From: an uncultured Bacteroidota bacterium
Lineage (GTDB): Bacteria > Bacteroidota > Bacteroidia > Chitinophagales > Chitinophagaceae
NCBI GenBank assembly: GCA_903926855.1
Contig: CAIYKV010000087.1
Coordinates: forward strand, 1 to 40,500
DNA length: 40,500 nt
Reading direction: 5' to 3'
The notes beneath the pieces are model-generated. The model worked only from the letters and a program-made list of their open reading frames with translations, was not told the DNA's origin and did no database searches. Below are positions 16,412 through 24,733 of the stretch, piece by piece (position 1 is the stretch's first letter; each line of letters opens with the position of its first letter). The translations under genes were made by a program, and so were the position numbers.

Positions 16412-17536
16412 TTAATAATCAATCACCTGCTCCTGAATCGATACAGGAATATCCCGCCAGTCATATTGCTGATTTCTAAGCTGCGGCTCAAAACCGGCTT
16501 CTTTAATCGCTTCCTGCATGGTTTTATAGGTAAACCTATGCGGGGCACCGGCAGCACTTACCACATTTTCTTCGATCATAATACTGCCAAAATCATTGGC
16601 ACCACCATGCAAACAGATTTGTGCGGTTTGCTTACCCACTGTTAACCAGCTGGCCTGTATGTTTTTTACATTGGGTAACATAATCCGGCTGATAGCAATC
16701 ATGCGGATATATTCATCAGGAGTGGTTAAATTATGTACCCCACGTATACGTGCCAAAAGAGTATCTACATCCTGGAAAGTCCAGGGAATAAAAGCAAGAA
16801 AACCCTTGGCATTTTCCGGTTTCTGGCTTTGCACTTCCCGTATTCTGGTGAGATGAATAAATCTTTCTTCCAGGGTTTCTACATGACCAAACATCATGGT
16901 AGCACTGGTGGTAATATTCAGCATATGTGCTTCGTGCATGATATCCAGCCATTCGTCTGCGCCGCATTTTCCCTTAGAAATCAGTCTTCGCACCCGGTCA
17001 ACCAATATTTCTGCTCCCGCACCTGGTAATGAATCAAGCCCCGATTCCTGCAAGGCTTTTAATACATCGTGGTGACTCATCTTTTCCAGCTTACAGATAT
17101 GCGCTATTTCGGGTGGCCCCAGTGTATGTAGCTTAATATTTGGAAATTCCTGTTTGATCTGCCGAAAGGTCTTAGTATAAAAATCCAAACCTAATTCAGG
17201 ATGGTGCCCGCCCTGCAACAATAACTGATCACCTCCAAATTTCAGGGTTTCCTCAATTTTCTTGCGATAAGTGGGCATATCGGTGATATACGCTTCTGCA
17301 TGACCCGGAATGCGGTAGAAATTGCAGAACTTACAGTTGGCAACACAAACATTGGTGGTGTTTACATTTCGGTCAATTTGCCAGGTAACTTTATTATGGG
17401 GCACCTGTTTTTTCCGCATTTCATCTGCCACATACATCAATTCAGTGAGAGGAGAATGCTCAAATAAAAACATCCCTTCTTCTATACTTAAAAATTCAAA
17501 TTGAAGTGCTTTCTGATATAAATCCGCTAATTGCAT
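16412..17536 (-). CDS. mqnC: Cyclic dehypoxanthinyl futalosine synthase
   Basis: MqnC is the radical SAM enzyme that cyclises dehypoxanthine futalosine in the futalosine route to menaquinone. The 374-residue protein holds the cluster motif CVANCKFC (cysteines 64, 68, 71). Typical family blocks include LLQGGHHPELGLDFY, the GAGAEILVDRVR segment, TTSATMMFGHVET and LHGGANDFGSIMIEENV. Start ATG 17536 (MQLADLYQKAL) is preferred; the upstream TTG lies within a -7 box. No other menaquinone genes are nearby. Presence of this gene implies menaquinone-based respiration. Confidence 0.94.
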   Translation of the reverse strand: MQLADLYQKALQFEFLSIEEGMFLFEHSPLTELMYVADEMRKKQVPHNKVTWQIDRNVNTTNVCVANCKFCNFYRIPGHAEAYITDMPTYRKKIEETLKFGGDQLLLQGGHHPELGLDFYTKTFRQIKQEFPNIKLHTLGPPEIAHICKLEKMSHHDVLKALQESGLDSLPGAGAEILVDRVRRLISKGKCGADEWLDIMHEAHMLNITTSATMMFGHVETLEERFIHLTRIREVQSQKPENAKGFLAFIPWTFQDVDTLLARIRGVHNLTTPDEYIRMIAISRIMLPNVKNIQASWLTVGKQTAQICLHGGANDFGSIMIEENVVSAAGAPHRFTYKTMQEAIKEAGFEPQLRNQQYDWRDIPVSIQEQVIDY

Positions 17537-17557
17537 AATCCACTTTGGTTTAAACAA

Positions 17558-17565
17558 CAAAGGTA
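17558..17565 (-). promoter_or_regulatory. -7 box for mqnC
   Basis: On the minus strand TACCTTTG matches TAnnTTTG and lies 21 bases before ATG 17536. It overlaps the TTG that would extend the protein, supporting the ATG start. No good -33 element. Confidence 0.45.
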
Positions 17566-17684
17566 GGGTGATAAGGTTGATTGAACTATTGGCAATGCAG
17601 CGTTATTTATAATCTGGTTGACCTGTGTGGTATAATAGAGATTCCACCCACACAAATTAAATATTATTCGTATATTTCAATCGA

Positions 17685-18875
17685 ATGCGGTCATTTCTAT
17701 CTACCCTGATACTGATTTGCTTTTTCGGCAAAAGCCCGGCCCAGGAGGAATTTATTCCCCCTCAGGCAAAGCTTCTGACGAAATTTCCCTTTGCCCATCT
17801 GTATGGGGGCATTATTTTGTTAAAAGCCAGGCTGGATAATTTTCCGGATACCCTCAATTTTGTGTTAGATACCGGAAGCGGAGGCATCTCCCTGGATTCT
17901 ACTACTGTAGATTACCTGAAATTGGCCCATGTACCCAGCGATAGAACCATTCGCGGAATCGGCGGGATTAAATCGGTTGATTTTGCCAATGACCATACAT
18001 TGCGATTACCCGGACTCGAAATAAATCACTTAGATTTTCATATCAATGATTATGACCTACTCACCAGTGTGTATGGAGTTAAGATTGATGGGGTAATTGG
18101 ATATAGTTTCTTCAGACGGTTTATTGTAAAAATTGATTACGATGTAATGAAAGTTGAAGTATACACTCCGGGAACCTTTCATTATCCACGTGGCGGATAT
18201 TTATTAAAACCCAATTTTTCGACCTTGCCCATGCAGTCGGCCATCATTAAAGATGATCACCCGGTTTTGAGCAGGTTTATTTTTGATACCGGGGCAGGTT
18301 TGAATTTTCTGTTGTCAAATGATTTTGTGGAGGATAGTACTCTTTTTAAGAAGAAACGAAAATTCTATCCCACCCAGGCAGAAGGTATCGGCGGAAAACG
18401 AAAAATGACACTTACGATTGCAAGGGAAATCAAGCTGGGTCCCTATCGATTTAAAAAAGTGCCCATACATGTTTTTGAAGATGATTATAATGTGACCTCC
18501 TATCCGTTACTGGGTGGAATTATAGGAAATGATATACTCCGCAGGTTTAACGTAATCATGAATTACCCTGAACAAAGTATTTACCTCAAACCCAATACAC
18601 ATTACATTGACCCCTTTGATTATTCCTATACCGGCTTAGGAATCTATTTATTAGAGGGAGAAATCAGGGTAATTGATGTAATGAAAAATTCCCCAGGCGA
18701 TAAAGCAGGGTTTTTACCAGGCGATATCATTTTTTCAGTAGAAAGCAATGCCTCAAAAAATATACAAACCTATAAAAACCTGTTTCAAAACAGTATCGGG
18801 AAAGTGAGGGTGGTAATATTCAGAGATCAGAAACCGATGGTACTGGTACTTGATGTGAAAGACATCCGCAGATAA
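17685..18875 (+). CDS. Secreted two-lobed aspartyl protease with PDZ domain
   Basis: The 396-residue protein has signal peptide MRSFLSTLILICFFGKSPAQ. Two retropepsin-like lobes each carry an aspartyl-protease motif: LDTGSGGISLDS with D62 and FDTGAGLNFLLS with D201. A C-terminal PDZ domain lies at about residues 305-390 (RVIDVMKNSPGDKAGFLPGDIIFSV). Having two DTG motifs in one chain means it could form a complete active site without dimerising. It probably acts in the periplasm or at the outer membrane; the substrate is unknown. It appears to be a stand-alone gene. Confidence 0.88.
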   Translation: MRSFLSTLILICFFGKSPAQEEFIPPQAKLLTKFPFAHLYGGIILLKARLDNFPDTLNFVLDTGSGGISLDSTTVDYLKLAHVPSDRTIRGIGGIKSVDFANDHTLRLPGLEINHLDFHINDYDLLTSVYGVKIDGVIGYSFFRRFIVKIDYDVMKVEVYTPGTFHYPRGGYLLKPNFSTLPMQSAIIKDDHPVLSRFIFDTGAGLNFLLSNDFVEDSTLFKKKRKFYPTQAEGIGGKRKMTLTIAREIKLGPYRFKKVPIHVFEDDYNVTSYPLLGGIIGNDILRRFNVIMNYPEQSIYLKPNTHYIDPFDYSYTGLGIYLLEGEIRVIDVMKNSPGDKAGFLPGDIIFSVESNASKNIQTYKNLFQNSIGKVRVVIFRDQKPMVLVLDVKDIRR

Positions 18876-19160
18876 ACACTGTAAGTTTCCGTCTCCGAAA
18901 ATGACTTAGGTTGATTTTAGTGGGTTATTGGGTTCTCCACCTTATGTTGACAATACACAAAATTGTAACTGTTTAACTGGCAATCTTTTGCATAACCGAT
19001 TGTCATCTTTACCCAGTAAATCCCATTTTTTTGGATGTAATTCCCATAAGTAATCGATTCAGTTTTATTTACTGCCATTATTAAATTATTACCTATTGCA
19101 GGAACCGGAATCAAACTGTACTTTACTCTCTCTCTATTTTCATCATTAAACCCAACAAAA

Positions 19161-19682
19161 ATGAAAAAATTATTTTACCTGCTTGCTATTGCTGTATCTG
19201 TTACTGCATGTACTAATCAAACAAAAACTGCAGAAGTGAAAGCTGATTCAGTTGTAATGCCGTATACTGCTACCTATTCATCTAACTTTGTTGTTTCGGA
19301 TAACCCTAAAAATGCACAGTCCGTGTTGCAATCTTATAAGGATTGGGAAGATAATAAACTGAATAATGCCCCTGCGTATTTTGCAGATACTGTAGCCATG
19401 ACTTACTCGGATGGAACCCAATTCAGGCTGGGCCGCGACAGTATGGTACGTCATTTCCAAAAAGACAGGGATAGTTTGACCAGTTCTAAAATTGAAGTGC
19501 TTGCTGTAACCAATTTGCACAGCGTTGATAAAAATGCTGACTGGGTAAATGTATGGTATAAACAAACCGACACGTATAAAACAGGGAAAGTTGATTCAGC
19601 ATTTTATCAGGATGATAACAATTTAGTGAACGGTAAGATTGTCTGGATTAATTCCAAGAAACAGATTTTAAAGAAAAAATAA
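19161..19682 (+). CDS. NTF2-like (SnoaL-type) lipoprotein
   Basis: The 173-residue protein begins MKKLFYLLAIAVSVTACTNQ, a lipoprotein signal with lipobox VTAC. The mature part has the cone-shaped NTF2-like pattern: VLQSYKDWEDNKLNNAPAYF helices, then AMTYSDGTQFRLGRDSMVRHF, and strands with DWVNVWYKQTDTYKTGK. Such domains bind small ligands or are simple enzymes, but no catalytic residue set is recognisable. Start ATG 19161 is preceded by AACAAAA without a Shine-Dalgarno site. A long hairpin follows the stop codon. Confidence 0.82.
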   Translation: MKKLFYLLAIAVSVTACTNQTKTAEVKADSVVMPYTATYSSNFVVSDNPKNAQSVLQSYKDWEDNKLNNAPAYFADTVAMTYSDGTQFRLGRDSMVRHFQKDRDSLTSSKIEVLAVTNLHSVDKNADWVNVWYKQTDTYKTGKVDSAFYQDDNNLVNGKIVWINSKKQILKKK

Positions 19683-19698
19683 GCTGCTTTTAGTAAGG

Positions 19699-19775
19699 CA
19701 CAGATAATGAAAAGTGTATTATTCATAAAAGAACGATACATTATTTTATGAATAATACGCTAAGAATTATCTGTG
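19699..19775 (+). terminator. Long two-stage hairpin after the NTF2-like gene
   Basis: An outer perfect 10-bp stem CACAGATAAT / ATTATCTGTG encloses a symmetric 7x7 internal loop and an inner perfect 15-bp stem GTATTATTCATAAAA / TTTTATGAATAATAC around a 13-base loop. Five T residues follow. It can terminate the lipoprotein transcript, but it is far longer than needed and could be a small mobile palindrome. Confidence 0.75.
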
Positions 19776-19818
19776 TTTTTAAAATAACATTCAGTTTACA
19801 ATACACCAAATACCAATT

Positions 19819-19893
19819 TTCCGCTTTTGATTGATCAGGAAACCTTCTTATTATCAAATCATTTAGCGGTCATACCTCAACTGGATTGTAATG
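19819..19893 (+). repeat. Degenerate ~75-bp repeat, copy A (upstream of the M16 pair)
   Basis: This region aligns with 22718-22791 in the same orientation, with one single-base gap. The best-matching core is TCAGGAAACCT...ATTATCAA...CATTTAG...GGATT.TAATG; agreement over the core is roughly three quarters to four fifths by eye. No coding frame runs through it. The rest of the 19776-20111 interval shows no gene. Confidence 0.6.
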
Positions 19894-20111
19894 TTCAACA
19901 CCTCTCGCTTTTCTGCCCCGATTCCTAAATCTGTTACAACAAATGAGGAGTAACCGGATTCAAAAAATTATTGGTAAATGTAAATGCCTGATTTAGAAGG
20001 ATTCACTTCAAAACGCTTATATATCGTGATGGGGATTATTTTCTTCTCCGAAAATCCCTAATACCCTAATTTGCATCTTCATTTACAAAAATCATCCTGA
20101 TTTTTATTATT

Positions 20112-21350
20112 ATGATTGAATATGATCGTTTTGTTTTAGATAATGGATTACGCGTTTTGGTTCACCAGGACCATTCAACTCCGATGGCGGTAGTGAACAT
20201 TATGTATGATGTGGGCGCCCGTGATGAAAACCCGGAGAAAACCGGTTTTGCGCATTTATTTGAGCACCTCATGTTCGGAGGCAGCATCCATATACCCGAT
20301 TATGATGAGCCTTTGCAAAGAGCCGGTGGTGAAAATAATGCCTACACAACCAATGATCTTACCAATTATTATTGCCAGTTACCTGCCGAAAATATTGAAA
20401 CCGCTTTCTGGTTAGAAAGTGATCGGATGTTAAGTCTTGCATTTGGTGAAAAAAGTCTTTCCGTTCAGAAAAAAGTGGTTTGCGAAGAATTCAAAGAACA
20501 CTATCTCAATAAACCCTATGGTGATGTATGGCATAAAATGCGTGAACTCGCTTATAAAGTACACCCTTACCGATGGATGACCATAGGGAAAGAATTAAGT
20601 CATGTTGAGAATGCCAATATTGATGATGTAAAAGCTTTTTTCTGGAAACATTACCGGCCCGTAAATGCCATATTGGTGGTGGCAGGGGCAGTAAAACCAG
20701 ACAATATCAAGCGACTGGCAGAAAAATGGTTTGGAGATATTCCGATGGGCGAAAAATATCATCGTCATTTACCGGCCGAACCCAAACAAACAGAAGCCAG
20801 AAGATCAGAAGTCTATGCCAAAGTACCTGTGGATGCTTTTATCAAAACCTGGCATATGGATGCAAGACTGGAAAAAGGATATTATGTAGCAGACCTGATT
20901 ACTGAAATTTTAGGCGGTGGCGCTTCTTCGCGATTATATGAATCACTGGTAAAAGAAAAGCAATTGTTTTCTGCTTTGGATGTGCATCATTGGGGAAGCA
21001 CAGATAAGGGATTACTGGCCATAGAAGGAAGATTGGTGAATGGAATAACCCTGGAAGCAGCTGAACAGGCAGTGGAAGAAGAGTTAGCCAAAATACAAGC
21101 GATAACGGTGAATGAAAACGAATTACAGAAAGTAAAAAACAAAACAGAAAGCATGATTGCTTTTGAAGACATGAGTGTAATGAACAGGGCCGCCAGTCTG
21201 GCAACCTATGAATTACTGGGCGATGCACAATTAATGAATACAGAATTAGGCAAATACCAGGAGATCACTGTGGCAGACATTCAACAGTATTGCAAAGAAA
21301 TTTTTCGGAGTAGCAATAGCAATACTTTATTCTATCATGCACAAAAATAA
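20112..21350 (+). CDS. M16-family zinc metallopeptidase, catalytic subunit
   Basis: The 412-residue protein has the inverted zinc motif HLFEH (H48, E51, H52), with the third ligand expected at E125/E126 in VVCEEFKEHYLNKPYG, the usual ~75-residue spacing. The C-terminal half carries the second M16 homology domain, including ILGGGASSRLYESLVKEKQL. No signal peptide is apparent at ATG 20112 (MIEYDRFVLDNGLRV). The gene directly downstream encodes a second M16 protein lacking the zinc site, so the two probably form an alpha/beta heterodimer that degrades peptides within a closed chamber. Confidence 0.93.
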   Translation: MIEYDRFVLDNGLRVLVHQDHSTPMAVVNIMYDVGARDENPEKTGFAHLFEHLMFGGSIHIPDYDEPLQRAGGENNAYTTNDLTNYYCQLPAENIETAFWLESDRMLSLAFGEKSLSVQKKVVCEEFKEHYLNKPYGDVWHKMRELAYKVHPYRWMTIGKELSHVENANIDDVKAFFWKHYRPVNAILVVAGAVKPDNIKRLAEKWFGDIPMGEKYHRHLPAEPKQTEARRSEVYAKVPVDAFIKTWHMDARLEKGYYVADLITEILGGGASSRLYESLVKEKQLFSALDVHHWGSTDKGLLAIEGRLVNGITLEAAEQAVEEELAKIQAITVNENELQKVKNKTESMIAFEDMSVMNRAASLATYELLGDAQLMNTELGKYQEITVADIQQYCKEIFRSSNSNTLFYHAQK

Positions 21351-21406
21351 CATTGCTGTATACCTGATAAATGAATTCATCGAAGAAAAAAAGAAGTTAC
21401 AACCAT

Positions 21407-22687
21407 ATGCCAGATAGAAAAAATGCCCCGCAAATTATAGATGCTGTTGATATGCATCTTGAATTAAAACCATACGAATCCTATACTTTAGATAATGGAG
21501 TGGAGGTTTATGCATTTAATGGTGGGGAAGAAGAGGTATTGATGGTTGAGTTGGTTTTTTTTGCAGGTAACTGGTACGAAAAAAAAAATATAGTAGCTGC
21601 TACCACCAATTTCATGTTGAAAAATGGGACGAAAAAGAAGAACGCTTTTGCCCTCAATGAGCATTTTGAATTTTATGGTGCTTATCTGAACAGGCATTGT
21701 TATAATGAAACCGCCACAATTACATTGCATTGTTTAAGCAAACATCTTTCAGAACTATTGCCGGTAACTGCCGAGATCATTACTGATAGTGTTTTTCCTG
21801 AACAGGAGTTGTTGATCTATAAACAAAACCAGAAACAACGACTTGAAATCAACCTGAAAAAATGTGATTTTATCGCCAATAGGCTGATTGATGAATATAT
21901 ATATGGGTTTCATCACCCTTACGGAAGGTACACATCAACCCTCGATTATGAAGAATTGCAAAGAGAAGAGCTTGACGCATTTTATAAGCAATACTATACA
22001 AACGGCAAATGCATCATTTTCACCGCGGGAAAATTACCTGCTGATATAATACCCCAATTAAATAAGGCATTTGGTCACCTGCCCTTTCAACAAAATAGTT
22101 TATCAGATAAACAATTCAATCCCGCTCCCGCAGAGTTACTAAAATATAACATCTTAAATGATCCGGAAGGTGTACAGGGAGCTATTCGAATTGCACAACC
22201 CTTCCCTAACAGGCATCACCCCGATTTTTCAAGAATGCAGGTATTGAATAATATTTTCGGGGGTTATTTCGGGTCGAGGTTAATGAGTAATATACGTGAG
22301 GACAAAGGCTATACCTATGGCATCCATAGTCATTTGCAAAACCATATTCATACCAGTGCTTTGGTGGTGAGTACGGAAGCGGGCAGGGATGTATGTGAAG
22401 CTACCATTGCAGAAGTATATAAGGAAATGGCCATACTGAGAACTGAACCCGTGGAAGAAGAAGAACTGGCATTAGTCAGAAATTATATGATTGGATCACT
22501 GATCGGCGATCTGGATGGTCCGTTTCATATTATAGCCCGATGGAAGAACTATATATTGAACGGAGTAACCGATGAATATTTTTATAATAGCATCGATACC
22601 GTTAAAAATATTTCAGCCGAAGAGCTCCGTGAATTGGCACGCAAATACCTGAATCCTGAACAGTTTTATGAATTATTGGTAGTGTGA
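21407..22687 (+). CDS. M16-family peptidase homologue without zinc site (beta-type subunit)
   Basis: The ~426-residue protein has the same two-domain M16 fold, for example VFFAGNWYEKKNIVAATTNFMLKNGTKKK at the usual position of HxxEH. Here no histidine pair is present, so it should be catalytically silent. The glycine-rich and arginine-containing FGGYFGSRLMSNIREDKGYTYG block typical of beta subunits is retained. I favour ATG 21407 (MPDRKNAPQI), although an in-frame ATG at 21371 is possible. The gene follows the active M16 gene by 56 bases on the same strand, suggesting a functional pair. Confidence 0.9.
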   Translation: MPDRKNAPQIIDAVDMHLELKPYESYTLDNGVEVYAFNGGEEEVLMVELVFFAGNWYEKKNIVAATTNFMLKNGTKKKNAFALNEHFEFYGAYLNRHCYNETATITLHCLSKHLSELLPVTAEIITDSVFPEQELLIYKQNQKQRLEINLKKCDFIANRLIDEYIYGFHHPYGRYTSTLDYEELQREELDAFYKQYYTNGKCIIFTAGKLPADIIPQLNKAFGHLPFQQNSLSDKQFNPAPAELLKYNILNDPEGVQGAIRIAQPFPNRHHPDFSRMQVLNNIFGGYFGSRLMSNIREDKGYTYGIHSHLQNHIHTSALVVSTEAGRDVCEATIAEVYKEMAILRTEPVEEEELALVRNYMIGSLIGDLDGPFHIIARWKNYILNGVTDEYFYNSIDTVKNISAEELRELARKYLNPEQFYELLVV

Positions 22688-22717
22688 GTGGAAAATCCGG
22701 TCTATGTGACCAGGCCT

Positions 22718-22791
22718 TTCCAGTTAAGTCTGACCAGGAAACCTGCTGATTATCAATCCATTTAGTGGTTAGACGTAACCGGATTTTAATG
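22718..22791 (+). repeat. Degenerate ~75-bp repeat, copy B (downstream of the M16 pair)
   Basis: This is the second copy of the element at 19819-19893, in the same orientation and lying just after the beta-type M16 stop codon. The two copies bracket exactly the M16 pair. A simple hairpin is not evident. Confidence 0.6.
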
Positions 22792-22843
22792 GGTAAGGTC
22801 TCCGGATTTCCCAGACAATGGAAGCTCTGTTATTCCTACAACT

Positions 22844-23065
22844 ATGTCCTCGAGCATAAATGGAATTGATAGAATATATAGCTGGGAACACCCGAGTGGC
22901 TATACTTTAATATTTTCCCCTTCCTGTAGAGATGCTTTATCAGATACTGTTGTATGTACAAGTATTTCTGATGATTTAATGGTCATTAGTGTAAAACAAA
23001 AACCTAATATTGGGTTTCGTTTTGAAGTTGATACACTTAAAAAAATAAGATTCTGGAATCCATAA
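22844..23065 (+). CDS. Hypothetical small protein (73 aa), possibly a gene remnant
   Basis: The frame starts at ATG 22844 (MSSSINGIDRIYSWEHPSG) and ends 17 bases before the next gene. It has no signal peptide or membrane segment and matches no family I know. Its tail FEVDTLKKIRFWNP is loosely similar to LFWKNIKSIRFRKHNG in the downstream protein, so it could be the 3' end of a decayed relative. Codon use looks less typical than in the neighbouring enzymes. Kept as a low-confidence gene. Confidence 0.35.
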   Translation: MSSSINGIDRIYSWEHPSGYTLIFSPSCRDALSDTVVCTSISDDLMVISVKQKPNIGFRFEVDTLKKIRFWNP

Positions 23066-23082
23066 ATATATACTACCTAACT

Positions 23083-23580
23083 ATGAAATCATTATTTACT
23101 TGTTTGTTAGTTATTGGGTTTATGATTGTGAACGCGCAAAAAAAATACGACTGTATAGTATTTACAAAAACTACAGACTCTTCTTTGAAAACTCGCATTT
23201 TTGGAAAATTATCTTTTGTTAGTGATTCAAGTATTACTATGAATTTAAACAGCAGAGACACATCACTTTTTTGGAAGAATATTAAAAGTATCCGTTTTCG
23301 AAAACATAATGGTTTTTCCAGAACTGTATTACCAGTATCTGTTTTTTCAGCTTCTGTTTTAATAGGCTACCTTACGTCCATTTATGGAACTGGGATAGCA
23401 TCTCGATTATCTTTATCAGAGTTTGCAGTGGTTGATATTGTATATAGTGTTGCGGCTTTGCCCATAGTAACTATTATCTATTTTCTGACTCGAAACCACA
23501 TCTTTAACATAAACAATTATGAAGATTATAAAAGGCTAAAAATTCATTCTTCAAAATATATTTTTAGTACTTCCTTTTAA
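23083..23580 (+). CDS. Hypothetical secreted or membrane protein (165 aa)
   Basis: The protein has a clear signal peptide MKSLFTCLLVIGFMIVNAQ and a beta-rich part with repeated SS and TD residues (GKLSFVSDSSITMNLNSRD). Two hydrophobic segments follow at about residues 83-103 and 117-138, then a basic tail. The layout resembles small Bacteroidota envelope proteins, but I recognise no domain. The gene is AT-richer than its neighbours. No operon partner is clear except the small ORF just upstream. Confidence 0.6.
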   Translation: MKSLFTCLLVIGFMIVNAQKKYDCIVFTKTTDSSLKTRIFGKLSFVSDSSITMNLNSRDTSLFWKNIKSIRFRKHNGFSRTVLPVSVFSASVLIGYLTSIYGTGIASRLSLSEFAVVDIVYSVAALPIVTIIYFLTRNHIFNINNYEDYKRLKIHSSKYIFSTSF

Positions 23581-23640
23581 TGCTGCAAAAACGAATGAGT
23601 TCATTTGCTTTTTTAAGCTGATGAGAGTTATATGCTTACA

Positions 23641-23668
23641 CGTTGCAAAACTTGTAACATTTGCAACG
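23641..23668. repeat. Inverted repeat 1 of a hairpin cluster
   Basis: Perfect 9-bp arms CGTTGCAAA / TTTGCAACG with a 10-base spacer lie in the ~400-base gap between 23581 and 23977. The core GTTGCAA recurs in the next inverted repeat. Confidence 0.75.
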
Positions 23669-23713
23669 ATTTTCCCGAAACCCCCAAACCCGCGCCAGTG
23701 CTGAATCGAGCTT

Positions 23714-23765
23714 TTCGCAAAAGATAGTTGCATAAGTATTTATTGTTGCAACTATCTTTTGCGAA
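23714..23765. repeat. Inverted repeat 2 of a hairpin cluster (19-bp perfect arms)
   Basis: The arms 23714-23732 (TTCGCAAAAGATAGTTGCA) and 23747-23765 are perfectly complementary around a 14-base loop. No T run follows directly, so it is not a standard terminator. The end of the arm shares AGATAGTTGCAT with 35541-35552. Confidence 0.85.
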
Positions 23766-23784
23766 TATTTACAAAAAGGAGAGC

Positions 23785-23830
23785 GAAGCCTTATCAAAAA
23801 CACGAACGGTTACAAAAATGATAAGGCTTC
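23785..23830. repeat. Inverted repeat 3 of a hairpin cluster
   Basis: Perfect 12-bp arms GAAGCCTTATCA / TGATAAGGCTTC with a 22-base loop. The third strong palindrome in under 200 bases. Confidence 0.8.
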
Positions 23831-23883
23831 AGGCACTACTGCTAATTGTACTGATTTTCAGGTTAGTCCATGCATATGCATAG
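23818..23883 (+). CDS. Possible micro-ORF encoding a signal-peptide-like 21-mer
   Basis: ATG 23818 to TAG 23883 encodes MIRLQALLLIVLIFRLVHAYA, which looks exactly like an export signal but stops at the would-be cleavage site. No good ribosome site precedes it. It may be a decayed 5' end of a secreted protein gene or chance. Reported so that it is not lost. Confidence 0.2.
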   Translation: MIRLQALLLIVLIFRLVHAYA

Positions 23884-23977
23884 CTTTCCTTCTATGTTTG
23901 AAAACCTGCAAATCCTGTAAATGGTAAACAAGTAACCAAAAGAAATAAATGGTAACTTGAAGCATAAATAAAAAACC

Positions 23978-24340
23978 ATGGGAAAGTTTTTTACCAAAAC
24001 AATTGCCACTGCCTTAGCCGTTCTGTTTGCCGCCTATATTTTGAATGGCATCCATGTAGACAATACCATTACCGCATTATTGGTAGCTGTGGTGCTTGGT
24101 TTGCTGAATAGTTTTATCAAACCTATTCTCATCATCCTTACCATACCCATCACCCTGTTTACACTCGGGTTATTCTTATTGGTCTTCAACATTATTATTG
24201 TAAAATGGGCAGCCAGTATCGTCAGCGGGTTTACCGTAGATGGATGGTTTGCTGCTTTATTATTTAGCCTGGTGGTCAGTTTTATTTCTTCCGTTATTGA
24301 AGGCATTATTGGTTCAGGAGGGGAAAAAGATCGCTCATAA
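23978..24340 (+). CDS. Phage-holin-family-4-like membrane protein
   Basis: The 120-residue protein is almost entirely hydrophobic, with four membrane segments. It has the PF04020 (phage holin family 4/DUF360) signature LLVAVVLGLLNSFIKPILIILTIPITLFTLGLF. Despite the family name these proteins are common on bacterial chromosomes and no phage genes surround it; a role in membrane physiology is likely but unknown. Its 3' end overlaps the convergent arsC gene by six bases. Confidence 0.9.
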   Translation: MGKFFTKTIATALAVLFAAYILNGIHVDNTITALLVAVVLGLLNSFIKPILIILTIPITLFTLGLFLLVFNIIIVKWAASIVSGFTVDGWFAALLFSLVVSFISSVIEGIIGSGGEKDRS

Positions 24341-24730
24341 TGAAGCAATCAGGTCTTTTACTTTATCCCTGATCAGGTCCCTTACCTGATTAAATTCAGC
24401 AGGTTCTAAATGTTTTGGATCAGGTATTTGCCAGTCAATAAATTGTTTGGCCGGCATCCATGGACAGGCATCTCCACAACCCATGGTAACTACGGCATCA
24501 AAAGGGGCATATTGTTCCACTTCCTGCAAAGATTTACTATCATGTTTGCTTAGATCATATCCCAGTTCCAGCATGGCAGCGATGGCTTTGGGGTTTACGA
24601 TACCACTGGGTTTACTGCCCGCACTATACGCTTCGATTTGTTCACCACCTATGATTTTGGCAAAAGCCTGACTCATCTGACTACGGTTACTGTTTTCAAT
24701 GCAAACGAATAAGAGTTTCTTTTTTCCCAT
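24335..24730 (-). CDS. arsC: Arsenate reductase, low-molecular-weight phosphatase type
   Basis: ArsC reduces arsenate to arsenite in the cytoplasm using a cysteine relay. The 131-residue protein starts LLFVCIENSNRSQMSQ, with P-loop nucleophile C10 and R16, followed by GCGDACPWMP with resolving cysteines C85 and C89, and general acid D104 in IPDP. This is the thioredoxin-coupled fold. It is the last gene of the ars operon, 3 bases after the aquaporin gene. Its 3' end overlaps that of the holin-like gene. Confidence 0.93.
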   Translation of the reverse strand: MGKKKLLFVCIENSNRSQMSQAFAKIIGGEQIEAYSAGSKPSGIVNPKAIAAMLELGYDLSKHDSKSLQEVEQYAPFDAVVTMGCGDACPWMPAKQFIDWQIPDPKHLEPAEFNQVRDLIRDKVKDLIASL

Positions 24731-24733
24731 TTT

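Noticed and set aside
16219..16422. 67-codon minus-strand frame between mqnC and the ECF sigma gene
   Set aside because: No domain, odd composition, and it spans the region where the sigma-factor promoter must lie.
18917..19114. 65-codon minus-strand frame in the gap before the NTF2-like lipoprotein
   Set aside because: No ribosome site or recognisable family; the gap is the natural promoter region of the lipoprotein gene.
20899..21228. 109-codon minus-strand frame inside the M16 gene
   Set aside because: Shadow of the strong plus-strand M16 coding frame.
23978..24340. Prophage remnant suggested by the holin-family name
   Set aside because: The family is widespread on chromosomes; no lysin, capsid, integrase or attachment repeats are near.
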